Positions 1 to 6,016 of a stretch of 6,016 bases of DNA are shown in pieces (within the stretch, counting starts at the first letter, position 1; each line of letters starts with the position of its first letter). Under the pieces are notes generated by a model, which saw nothing but the letters and a program-made list of their open reading frames with translations, did not search any database and was not told the DNA's origin. The DNA lies in contig PWOG01000049.1 of the NCBI GenBank assembly GCA_003557565.1, positions 1 through 6,016 on the forward strand, read 5' to 3'. This DNA is from Desulfobulbaceae bacterium (lineage in GTDB: Bacteria; Desulfobacterota; Desulfobulbia; Desulfobulbales; Desulfurivibrionaceae). The position numbers and the translations under genes were made by a program.

Positions 1-1
1 A

Positions 2-1585
2 GCGCCGGCGGAACTGGCCGCGATGGAGGACCAATTCCTGGAGGAATATGGAGAGTTCAGCGATGGACCGTACAATGATGTCTGGTACGTGGACAATATC
101 GAGGAGAACTGGACCGAGGAAAACTGGGAGGAAAGCTATTTCCTGGAAGAGTTCGCGCTGGTTGATAATCGCGGTGAATTCTGGATCTATGACCGCTGGT
201 ATTATTCCGAGGAAAAGTGGGAGGAACGGGTCTTGTTTCATGGCCAGGAAACCCCGGCGGAGCTGATGCCGGCCAGCGGCGGGACCAGGTTCAGCGGTTT
301 TTTCGCGGGGGTAAGCGACAGCGAACCCGAAGGCCTGTTTTACGGCAACATGGAGCTGGCGGTCAACTGGGAAACCGGCAAGGCCGTGGGCTATTTTGAT
401 GATGGTTACCAGGAAATCTCGGCTCCGGTGTTCATGACCGCCGAGGTGGAAGGCAATTCCCTGACCAATATCAACTTCCTGGGTCTGGATTACCTGGAAT
501 ACCAGGATTATGACGGCACCGGCGATGGTTCCGCCGCCTATATCACCGGTAACGCCGAATTCAGCCGCTTTTACGGCGGCGAGCACCAGGGGTTGGGCCT
601 GGCAGCCCAGGGAGAGGCGGTCTCCATGACCGACGGCACCGTGGTCGATGAATGGTCCCTGCTGTCCGCGGGCTTCCGGGATCCTGAGTTCATCATCGAT
701 TACCCGGCGGAAACCGTCCAATGGCAGGGGTTCGTCACCGCCCTGGGGGTGAACCCCGGCGGAGGAGAGCACCCCGCCCTGCTGCGGAACTCCAGCCCGG
801 ATGATTTTCAAATGACCATCGACCGGGGGTCGGGGGAGTTCACCGCCACCATCGCCGCCACCCTGGTGGATGACGAGACCGGTGGAGTGGCCGAGCTTAC
901 CGCCGAGGGGTGGTATCTCGCCGATCAGTACCTGGCCGGCGGGGTCGTTGGTACCACTGACAGTATCTACGCCGGGCAGCAGACCACGGGGATCAATCCG
1001 GAGGGCAACTTTCTGGTCGGCAGCGGTGGGGGGTTCCATGACGGGGCAGAGGAATTCTACGGGGCGCAGAAGTTGGCCGAGCATCTCTCCTGGGGCTATT
1101 GGAGCGTCAATTTTTCCAACCCCGATACCGGGAATCTTGAGGTCTTCGACCCCCGCGGCACCTTCTGGGTGGCCGGCACACCCACCGACCCCGGCCAAAT
1201 TCAGGATCTGATCGATAACAGTGCCGTCGGCACCTACCAGGGCGGGGCCCAAGGGGTGATGGTTGATCACGCGACCGGCCTGGTCGGCGATCTGTACGGC
1301 GGCACCACCGATTTGACCATTTATTTCGGCTCCGGCGAGGTGGAAGGCACGATCAATTTCCCCGATCAGGTGGAGCTGGGAGTAGGTGGGGGAACGGTCA
1401 CCGCCGATGGTTTTGCGGCCGCGATAACTCCCACCGGCGGCGGTTTCGGCGAGCTTGACGGCGCCTTCTACGGCCCCGACGCCACCTCTGTGGGCGGCAA
1501 TTTCCACGCCGAAGATGAAATCAACAAATACCTCGGGGTCTTCGGCGCCGACCAGAGGGAGCTGGTTAATGAAGCGCTCCAGTAA
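2..1585 (+). CDS. C-terminal part of a large acidic secreted/surface protein with a TbpB-like beta-barrel module (5' truncated)
   Basis: The frame is open from the first bases of the window (codon 2-4) to the TAA at 1583-1585, so the true start is probably upstream; the ATG at 23 is only the first visible Met. Counting from that Met, residues 1-70 are strikingly acidic and aromatic (17 Glu, 6 Asp, 6 Trp, 7 Tyr against 4 Lys/Arg). The rest is Gly-rich, looks beta-stranded and has no cysteine. Residues about 401-512 form a module ending in GAFYGPDATSVGGNF, the Gly-Phe-Tyr-Gly-Pro pattern of the C-terminal barrel in transferrin-binding-protein-B-like lipoproteins. Residues about 88-198 look like a degenerate second copy (RFYGGEHQG at 182-190). 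No membrane anchor or signal peptide is visible because the N-terminus is missing. Proteins of this kind are often encoded beside CHASE2 cyclases, sometimes with an N-terminal FecR domain; that domain is not seen here. Export and a link to the downstream cyclase are inferred. Ligand and function are unknown. Confidence 0.6.
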   Translation, partial: APAELAAMEDQFLEEYGEFSDGPYNDVWYVDNIEENWTEENWEESYFLEEFALVDNRGEFWIYDRWYYSEEKWEERVLFHGQETPAELMPASGGTRFSGFFAGVSDSEPEGLFYGNMELAVNWETGKAVGYFDDGYQEISAPVFMTAEVEGNSLTNINFLGLDYLEYQDYDGTGDGSAAYITGNAEFSRFYGGEHQGLGLAAQGEAVSMTDGTVVDEWSLLSAGFRDPEFIIDYPAETVQWQGFVTALGVNPGGGEHPALLRNSSPDDFQMTIDRGSGEFTATIAATLVDDETGGVAELTAEGWYLADQYLAGGVVGTTDSIYAGQQTTGINPEGNFLVGSGGGFHDGAEEFYGAQKLAEHLSWGYWSVNFSNPDTGNLEVFDPRGTFWVAGTPTDPGQIQDLIDNSAVGTYQGGAQGVMVDHATGLVGDLYGGTTDLTIYFGSGEVEGTINFPDQVELGVGGGTVTADGFAAAITPTGGGFGELDGAFYGPDATSVGGNFHAEDEINKYLGVFGADQRELVNEALQ

Positions 1586-1603
1586 GACTGGGCCAAGACC
1601 GGC

Positions 1604-3811
1604 ATGAAAGCTCCTATTGCCTGGCTGAGGCCCACCCCCTTCAAGTTCGGCTGCCTGGTGATCTTGGCGGCCGTGCTTTTCTTCCATTCTTTTGGCACCG
1701 ACAAACCCCGGCTGCTGGAGGCCCTGGATAAGCGGGCGGCGGACACCATGTTCCACTGGCGCGGGGCCGAGCCCCACGGCGACCGGGTGGTCATCGTCGA
1801 TATCGACGAGCGCAGCCTGCGCCAGGTGGGGCAGTGGCCCTGGCCCCGGGACCGGGTGGCGAAGTTGTTGGCCAACATCGGGGCCGGCGGCCCGGCGGCG
1901 GTGGGGCTGGATATGGTGTTCGCCGAGCCGGACCGTACCTCCCCGGAAAACTGGCTGCCACGGCTCAGCCAGCGCCATCCCGAAGCCTTTGCCGATGACC
2001 GGCTGGCGCGCCTGCTCCGGGACGAGGAATTCAACCACGACCTGATCCTGGGCGACACCCTGGCCCAACTGCCGTCGGTGTTGGGCTATGTCTTCGACCT
2101 CCGGGAAGAGGGTGCCTCCGACCCCGGCCTGGTGCCTTTCCACGCCGCCCGCATCCGGCTGTCTCCGGCGGAACTGGGCTTCGCCGACCTGTCCCTGATC
2201 GGCGGCCGCCGGGCGATCCTCAACGTTGCGGAAATTTCCCAGGGCCTGAGCGAAGGTTTTTTCAATGTCTTCCCCGATGTCGACGGCACCGTGCGCCGGG
2301 TGCCGCTGCTGATGCTCCTGGAAGGCCTGCCGTATCCCTCCCTGGCCCTGGAGCTGGCCCGGATCGGCTCGGAGGGCTCCACTCTGACCATCCACGCCGA
2401 ACCCAATGCCCACGGAGCCCGCCACGCCCTGCTGGGGGTGGCGCTGGAAGGGCGCTTCATTCCCACCGACGAACGGGGGCAGCTCAACGTCAACTTCCGG
2501 GGGCCGCCCTATACCTTTCCCTACCTCTCCGCCGCAGAGGTTCTGGAGGGCCACCACCGGGAAACGTTACGGAACAAAATCGTGCTCGTCGGCACCTCCG
2601 CCGCAGGCCTGCTGGACCTGCGGCCCACCCCCTTTGGCGAAGTTTTCCCCGGGGTGGAGATCCATGCCAACGCCGTCGACAATCTCCTGGCCGGTGATCC
2701 CCTGGTTTACGATATCTACACGGAAATCGGCCTGACCCACGCCACCGTCATCGGCGGCGGCCTGCTGCTCACCTTCCTGCTGGTCCACAGCGGCCCCCTG
2801 GCCGGCGGCCTGGCGGCCCTGGGGCTGATCGCCGGCTCCGTGGCGGCCAACTACCATCTCTTCTTCCTGGATAACCGGGTGGTGGGCCTGGTCTACCCCC
2901 TGGCCACCCTGGTGCTGCTGTTTATGGTGGTCACCCTGGCCAACTACGCCTTCGAAGGCCGCCGCAAACGCTTCTTGAGCAAGGCCTTCGGACAATATGT
3001 ACCACCGGAGCTGGTGCGGGAAATGGTCGACAAGAGCGACGACCTGGCCCTGGGGGGCGAGACTCGGGAGATGACCGTGCTCTTTTCCGATGTCCGGGGT
3101 TTCACCGGTATCGCCGAGGGGCTCGAGGCCACCGAGCTGACCCGCCTGATGAACGAGATGCTCACCCCCTTGACCCATATCATCCACCGACACCGGGGCA
3201 CCATCGACAAGTACATGGGCGACGCCATCATGGCCTTCTGGGGCGCGCCCCTGTACGACCGGGAACACGCCCGCCACGCCGTGCAGGCCGCCCTGGAGAT
3301 GGCGGCGGCGGTTCCCGGCATCCAGAAGAAATTCCAGGCCCGGGGCTGGCCGGCGATCAGGATGGGGGTGGGGATCAACAGCGGCCCCATGAATGTGGGC
3401 AACATGGGCTCGGAGTTCCGCATGGCCTATACCGTGCTGGGCGATGCGGTCAACCTGGGTTCGCGTCTGGAGGGCCTGACCAAGCACTACGGGGTGGAGA
3501 TCGTGATCAGTCAGTACACCAGGCAACAGGTTCCCGATTACGCCTGCCGCGAGCTGGACCTGGTGCGAGTAAAGGGCAAGGACCGGGCCACGGCCATCTT
3601 CGAGCCCCTGGGCCCGGCCGGGCAATTGGACCCCGACACCGCCGCCGCCCTGGAAAAATACCACCGTGCCCTGGCTCTTTTCCGCCGCCGGGATTTCACC
3701 GCCGCCCTGGAACTGTTCACCGAACTCCACCGCGCCGACCCCGACCGCCGCCTCTACCACCTCTACCGCGACCGCTGCCACCGTTTTCTGCGGGATCAAC
3801 CCAGTCATTGA
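1604..3811 (+). CDS. CHASE2-domain class III adenylate cyclase, membrane-bound
   Basis: This 735-aa protein should convert ATP to cAMP in response to a periplasmic signal. A membrane helix (about 15-30) is followed by a CHASE2 sensor (about 35-370; VVIVDIDERSL at 62-72, the conserved NKIVLVGTSAAG at 324-335 and PGVEIHANAVDNLL at 349-362). Three more helices follow (about 378-396, 400-421, 426-447), putting the C-terminus in the cytoplasm. The cyclase domain (about 487-668) has metal-binding Asp496 (LFSDVRGF) and Asp540 (DKYMGD), substrate-selecting Lys536 and Thr610 (YTVLGDAVN), and transition-state residues Asn617 and Arg621 (NLGSR). All key residues are present, and the Lys/Thr pair indicates an ATP-using class IIIb enzyme. 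Residues about 680-715 resemble a single TPR. The ATG at 1604 is the only possible start between the upstream stop and the domain; it has no good Shine-Dalgarno sequence, which suggests translational coupling with the gene 18 nt upstream. Fold and activity class are confident; the signal sensed is unknown. Confidence 0.9.
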   Translation: MKAPIAWLRPTPFKFGCLVILAAVLFFHSFGTDKPRLLEALDKRAADTMFHWRGAEPHGDRVVIVDIDERSLRQVGQWPWPRDRVAKLLANIGAGGPAAVGLDMVFAEPDRTSPENWLPRLSQRHPEAFADDRLARLLRDEEFNHDLILGDTLAQLPSVLGYVFDLREEGASDPGLVPFHAARIRLSPAELGFADLSLIGGRRAILNVAEISQGLSEGFFNVFPDVDGTVRRVPLLMLLEGLPYPSLALELARIGSEGSTLTIHAEPNAHGARHALLGVALEGRFIPTDERGQLNVNFRGPPYTFPYLSAAEVLEGHHRETLRNKIVLVGTSAAGLLDLRPTPFGEVFPGVEIHANAVDNLLAGDPLVYDIYTEIGLTHATVIGGGLLLTFLLVHSGPLAGGLAALGLIAGSVAANYHLFFLDNRVVGLVYPLATLVLLFMVVTLANYAFEGRRKRFLSKAFGQYVPPELVREMVDKSDDLALGGETREMTVLFSDVRGFTGIAEGLEATELTRLMNEMLTPLTHIIHRHRGTIDKYMGDAIMAFWGAPLYDREHARHAVQAALEMAAAVPGIQKKFQARGWPAIRMGVGINSGPMNVGNMGSEFRMAYTVLGDAVNLGSRLEGLTKHYGVEIVISQYTRQQVPDYACRELDLVRVKGKDRATAIFEPLGPAGQLDPDTAAALEKYHRALALFRRRDFTAALELFTELHRADPDRRLYHLYRDRCHRFLRDQPSH

Positions 3812-3913
3812 TTTGCAGAGCAAGACCTGAACCCACCGCCTTGCCAAAACATGCTTGATCTTGCCGGGGTTTTTCGATAACGTAAGGCAATAGTTTGTTC
3901 TTGCGCTGAATAT
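3812..3913. other. Non-coding 3' region after the cyclase gene
   Basis: About 100 bases lie between the cyclase stop and the terminator hairpin. I see no gene in it on either strand. Only short weak inverted repeats occur (for example TTGCC at 3861-3865 with GGCAA at 3886-3890, loop of 20), which I do not consider functional. Confidence 0.5.
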
Positions 3914-3948
3914 CGGTTTACCACCACAGGTGGTAACCCGTTTTTTTT
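3914..3948 (+). terminator. Rho-independent terminator of the cyclase unit
   Basis: The arm GGTTTACCACC (3915-3925) pairs with GGTGGTAACC (3929-3938) around an ACA loop: eight continuous pairs, one bulged T, then two G-C pairs. Eight consecutive T follow at 3941-3948. This is the classic intrinsic terminator form on the + strand, 100 bases past the cyclase stop. No A-run precedes it in a way that would make it work on the other strand. Confidence 0.88.
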
Positions 3949-4056
3949 CTGTTCGTTTTATTTTTGTAAGCTCAACAATCATTGCATCGGGTATCATCTG
4001 CTCAAGTTGGAGCGTTGCTCGATTGTACAACATAAATCACCATGGGGCCCGGTTTC
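3949..4056 (+). promoter_or_regulatory. AT-rich leader likely carrying the promoter of the wzb-wza-wzc unit
   Basis: The unit after the terminator needs its own promoter, and this stretch is far more AT-rich than its surroundings, especially at 3941-3990. Candidate sigma-70-like hexamers are weak: TTGGAG (4007-4012) with CATAAA (4031-4036) at 18-base spacing, and an isolated TATCAT (3992-3997) with no good -35. If the first pair is real, transcription would begin near 4043, giving a very short leader before the ATG at 4057. No RfaH ops element (GGCGGTAG) is visible. The position is a sound inference, but the exact boxes are not. Confidence 0.3.
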
Positions 4057-4488
4057 ATGTTCTCACACATCATGGTCCTCTGTGTCGGCAATATCTGTCG
4101 CAGCCCCATGGGTGAAGCCATTCTGGCCGCCAGGGTTAAACAGCGCGGCATTGTTGTCGAATCGGCCGGCATCGGGGCGCTTACCGGTCATCCGGCCGAT
4201 CCCCTGGCCGTGGAATTGCTTGCCGAGCTTGGACTCGATATATCCAACCATCGGGCCCGCCAGTTGAGCGAGGAAATGGCCCGCCCAGCGGATCTCATGC
4301 TGGTCATGGAACAGTGGCACCAAAAAGAGATTGAACGAATGCTTCCCATGTGCCGGGGCCGGGTGCATCTGTTTGGTAAGTGGGGGAATTTCATTGTGCC
4401 GGATCCCTACCGTCAGCCCCGCCGGGCTTTTGAGCGGGCCCTGACATTGATTGAACAAGGAGCCGCCGAGTGGGAGGCAAAGCTGTGA
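4057..4488 (+). CDS. wzb: Low-molecular-weight protein tyrosine phosphatase (Wzb-type)
   Basis: This cytoplasmic phosphatase should remove phosphate from the tyrosine-rich tail of the Wzc autokinase encoded two genes downstream, allowing the phosphorylation cycle needed for capsule or exopolysaccharide export. From the ATG at 4057 it is 143 aa. The N-terminus MFSHIMVLCVGNICRSP carries the C-x5-R-S phosphate loop with nucleophile Cys9 and Arg15. The general-acid loop is DPY at Asp116-Tyr118, so all catalytic residues are present and spaced as in E. coli Wzb. An in-frame ATG at 4042 would add five residues (MGPGF). I prefer 4057 because it puts the Cys at position 9 as in Wzb and because GGGG at 4044-4047 can serve as a weak ribosome site; nothing suitable precedes 4042. 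The 3' end overlaps the wza start. The family is certain; the Wzb role rests on context. Confidence 0.93.
   Translation: MFSHIMVLCVGNICRSPMGEAILAARVKQRGIVVESAGIGALTGHPADPLAVELLAELGLDISNHRARQLSEEMARPADLMLVMEQWHQKEIERMLPMCRGRVHLFGKWGNFIVPDPYRQPRRAFERALTLIEQGAAEWEAKL
4472..4477 (+). promoter_or_regulatory. Ribosome binding site that fixes the wza start
   Basis: GGGAGG lies inside the last codons of wzb, seven bases before the GTG at 4485. It supports that GTG rather than the in-frame GTG at 4470, which lies upstream of the site. The GTG and the wzb stop share bases (GTGA, 4485-4488), a typical arrangement for translational coupling. Confidence 0.8.
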
Positions 4489-5579
4489 AACGATTGATTC
4501 GCCTGGTAACGCTGTTGTTGGTCGCCGCCCTGGCAAGTGGCTGCGCCCTGGCTCCCGGGATGTATCCCGACCATGGCAGCCTGGACCGCGAGCAGCCGCT
4601 TGAAATCGGACCGCAACCGGTGGTGGTTCCCATCACCGCCGGCCTGATCAACCGGCTGGCGGCCCAGCGGGCGGAAAAGATGGTGCTGCCCGAACGGCTG
4701 CGGCAAATGGCCCGGGAAAACGATTACCAGTACCGGATCGGGCCGGGCGATGTGCTTGCCATCACCGTCTGGGAACACCCTGAGCTGACCATTCCAGCCG
4801 GGGAGTCCCGTCCCGCCGAGCTGGCCGGGCATCTGGTCGATGCCGACGGCAGCATCTATTATCCCTTCGTGGGCACCGTGGAGGTCGCCGGTCTCACCAC
4901 CGCTGAGGTCCGCCGCCTGCTCACCGAAAGAATCAGCCATTACATCCGGCAGCCGCAACTGGATGTCCGGGTGGCCGCCTTTCGCAGCAAAAGGGCCTTT
5001 GTCGCCGGCCAGGTGCAACAGCCCACGGTGCTGGCCCTGGAAGACCGTCCGATCACCCTGCTGGAGGCCATTAACCGGGCAGGGGGAGCAACTCCGGAAG
5101 CCGACCAGCGCAACGTGGTGTTCATTCGCGATGACCAGCGGATGGAGCTTGATCTGCTTTCCCTGCACCGGGGCGATCCCGCCTGGAGCCTGACGCTCCA
5201 GGACGGCGACCAGCTTTACGTGCCGGACCGCAGTGATGACAAGGTGTTCGTGCTGGGAGAAGTGGCTCAGCCCAGCACCCTGCCCCGCCATAACGGCCGC
5301 CTCAGCCTGGCCGAGGCCTTGAGCAATGTCCAGGGGCTGGACAAGAGCGTGGCCGACGGTGATCGAATTTACGTGCTGCGCGGCGAATTGGACGCCCCCC
5401 GCATCTATCATTTGGATGGCCGGGCGCCGGACGCCCTGCTCCTTGCCAGCTCCTTCGAGCTGGAGGCCCGCGACGTGATTTATGTGGCCACCGCCAATGT
5501 TTCCCGCTGGAACCGGGTGCTCAGCCAGCTGCTGCCGACCATCGTCACCCTGGATCGGGCCGAAACCCTGCTGCGCTGA
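4485..5579 (+). CDS. wza: Outer-membrane polysaccharide export lipoprotein (Wza family)
   Basis: Wza proteins assemble as an outer-membrane ring that lets capsule or exopolysaccharide leave the periplasm, docking on Wzc in the inner membrane. From the GTG at 4485 it is 364 aa, near the 379 of E. coli Wza. The lipoprotein signal peptide has MKR, a hydrophobic core and lipobox ASGC with acylated Cys20. The Poly_export domain covers about 80-165 (YRIGPGDVLAITVWEHPEL, then DADGSIYYPFVG). Two SLBB domains follow at about 169-248 (FVAGQVQQPTVLAL, GDQLYVPD) and 253-335 (FVLGEVAQPSTLP, RDVIYVA). The tail VSRWNRVLSQLLPT at 339-352 matches the Wza C-terminal amphipathic helix that forms the alpha-helical barrel through the outer membrane. 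It overlaps wzb by four bases, so co-expression is likely. An in-frame GTG at 4470 would add MGGKA but lies before the ribosome site. No residue or domain looks missing. Confidence 0.95.
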   Translation: MKRLIRLVTLLLVAALASGCALAPGMYPDHGSLDREQPLEIGPQPVVVPITAGLINRLAAQRAEKMVLPERLRQMARENDYQYRIGPGDVLAITVWEHPELTIPAGESRPAELAGHLVDADGSIYYPFVGTVEVAGLTTAEVRRLLTERISHYIRQPQLDVRVAAFRSKRAFVAGQVQQPTVLALEDRPITLLEAINRAGGATPEADQRNVVFIRDDQRMELDLLSLHRGDPAWSLTLQDGDQLYVPDRSDDKVFVLGEVAQPSTLPRHNGRLSLAEALSNVQGLDKSVADGDRIYVLRGELDAPRIYHLDGRAPDALLLASSFELEARDVIYVATANVSRWNRVLSQLLPTIVTLDRAETLLR

Positions 5580-5613
5580 GCGTGCCCGGCACCCCGGTTT
5601 AGCGATATTTTTT
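5574..5613 (+). terminator. Possible attenuator hairpin between wza and wzc
   Basis: CGCTGAG (5574-5580, overlapping the wza stop) can pair with TTTAGCG (5598-5604), seven pairs including two G-T wobbles, around a 17-base GC-rich loop. Six T follow at 5608-5613. The stem is weaker than the 3914-3948 terminator, so at most it would reduce read-through into wzc. It could equally be chance. Confidence 0.22.
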
Positions 5614-5618
5614 AAGGA
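5614..5618 (+). promoter_or_regulatory. Ribosome binding site of wzc
   Basis: AAGGA lies 11 bases before the ATG at 5630, slightly longer than optimal, and directly after the T-run of the possible attenuator. No better start is in reach. Confidence 0.55.
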
Positions 5619-5629
5619 AAACCACCTCA

Positions 5630-6016
5630 ATGTCTGAACAAGAAATAAGCCGGCCGGAAATCGGGAAAGACGAAATCGATTTCCATGAACTGTTCGGCGT
5701 CCTGCTTACTGCAAAATGGCTGATTCTAGGCACCGCCGTTGTGGTATTGGCCCTGGGCGCCTTCTACCTGTTCACCACCACCCCCATTTATTCCGGCAAC
5801 GCGGTAGTTCAGGTCGAACAGAAACAGCAATCACCGCTGAGCGGCCTGGAAGTCGGCTTTTGGGGTGAATCCCCCGCTTCACTTTCCTCGGCGGAAATCG
5901 AAATCATTCGTTCCCGCAGCATGCTGGGCCGTACGGTGGACCGCCTCTCCCTGGACGTGGAGGCCCGGCCCGTCTACTTCCCCCTTGTCGGCGAAGCCCT
6001 GGCCCGCCGTGCGCTG
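5630..6016 (+). CDS. wzc: N-terminal part of Wzc-type polysaccharide co-polymerase / tyrosine autokinase (3' truncated by window)
   Basis: The first 129 codons are present and the frame is open at the window edge. Wzc is an inner-membrane protein with a periplasmic chain-length (Wzz) domain between two helices and a cytoplasmic tyrosine kinase domain; it regulates polymer length and works with Wza in export. Visible here are the cytoplasmic DEIDFHELFG segment (14-23), the first membrane helix (about 30-48), the TPIYSGNAVVQVEQK motif at 51-65 that opens the Wzz domain, and the AEIEIIRSRSMLGRTVDRL segment at 88-106. All line up with E. coli Wzc (TPIYSADALVQIEQ, AEIQLIRSR). The kinase Walker motifs and tyrosine tail lie beyond the window, so a kinase-less Wzz-only form cannot be excluded. 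The wzb gene upstream makes a kinase the likelier reading. The gap from wza is 50 bases. Confidence 0.9.
   Translation, partial: MSEQEISRPEIGKDEIDFHELFGVLLTAKWLILGTAVVVLALGAFYLFTTTPIYSGNAVVQVEQKQQSPLSGLEVGFWGESPASLSSAEIEIIRSRSMLGRTVDRLSLDVEARPVYFPLVGEALARRAL

Noticed and set aside
1468..2058. Minus-strand open frame of 196 codons across the junction of the first two genes
   Set aside because: Its Ser/Arg-rich translation is typical of a GC-rich antisense frame, and it overlaps two supported genes.
3861..3890. TTGCC...GGCAA inverted repeat after the cyclase gene
   Set aside because: Only five pairs with a 20-base loop and no T-run after it; a much better terminator follows.
3929..3938. GGTGGTAACC as a possible RfaH ops (GGCGGTAG-like) element
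   Set aside because: It is the 3' arm of the terminator hairpin and lacks the exact ops core; the resemblance is incidental.
2567..4033. Long minus-strand open frame (488 codons) opposite the cyclase gene
   Set aside because: It is antisense to a gene with complete, recognisable domains. Its translation is His/Gln/Gly/Val-rich with no family features, as expected from GC-rich third positions on the opposite strand, and it runs through the terminator region.
3930..4115. Small + strand frame of 61 codons in the intergenic region
   Set aside because: It begins inside the terminator stem, its early Phe codons come from the T-run, and it runs into wzb in another frame. No ribosome site is present.
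4470..4484. Upstream GTG at 4470 as the wza start
   Set aside because: It precedes the GGGAGG ribosome site instead of following it, and would add MGGKA ahead of a normal MKR lipoprotein signal peptide.
5582..5592. GTGCCCGGCAC near-palindrome after wza
   Set aside because: With so short a centre it can form at most a three-pair stem, and the match to a protein-binding site cannot be supported.
4413..5630. Long minus-strand open frame (405 codons) opposite wza
   Set aside because: It is a shadow of a confidently identified gene; its composition is His/Gln/Gly-rich and no domain is recognisable.

Overview
The window is GC-rich and tightly packed, and every supported gene is on the + strand. 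It holds two adjoining transcription units, each cut by a window edge. The gene content (a CHASE2 adenylate cyclase beside a secreted beta-rich protein, then a Wzb/Wza/Wzc capsule export set) points to a Gram-negative bacterium, since Wza is an outer-membrane export channel. A Desulfobacterota or gammaproteobacterial host is plausible. The very acidic secreted protein would fit a halophilic or alkaliphilic lineage such as a Desulfurivibrio-like organism, but that is inference, not proof.

Unit 1 (2-3948): the C-terminal part of a large, acidic, cysteine-free, glycine- and aromatic-rich protein whose last ~110 residues resemble the beta-barrel module of TbpB-like surface lipoproteins. It is followed 18 nt later by a complete CHASE2/class III adenylate cyclase of 735 aa. 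The cyclase has one N-terminal membrane helix, a periplasmic CHASE2 sensor, three membrane helices, a cyclase domain with all expected catalytic residues, and a short TPR-like tail. A convincing Rho-independent terminator (3914-3948) closes this unit.

Unit 2 (about 3950 to beyond 6016): an AT-rich leader is followed by a low-molecular-weight protein tyrosine phosphatase (wzb), the outer-membrane polysaccharide export lipoprotein (wza; a GTG start overlaps the wzb stop) and the N-terminal 129 codons of the Wzc-type co-polymerase/tyrosine autokinase (wzc). In the E. coli group 1 capsule/colanic acid model, Wza forms the outer-membrane channel, Wzc controls chain length and export through cycles of tyrosine phosphorylation, and Wzb removes those phosphates. 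The order here is wzb-wza-wzc, not the E. coli wza-wzb-wzc.

I found no tRNA, rRNA, CRISPR array, insertion sequence or attachment site. Nothing here is clearly a new system. The most interesting points are the secreted-protein/CHASE2-cyclase pair, the Lys/Thr (class IIIb) active site of the cyclase, and a possible attenuator between wza and wzc.
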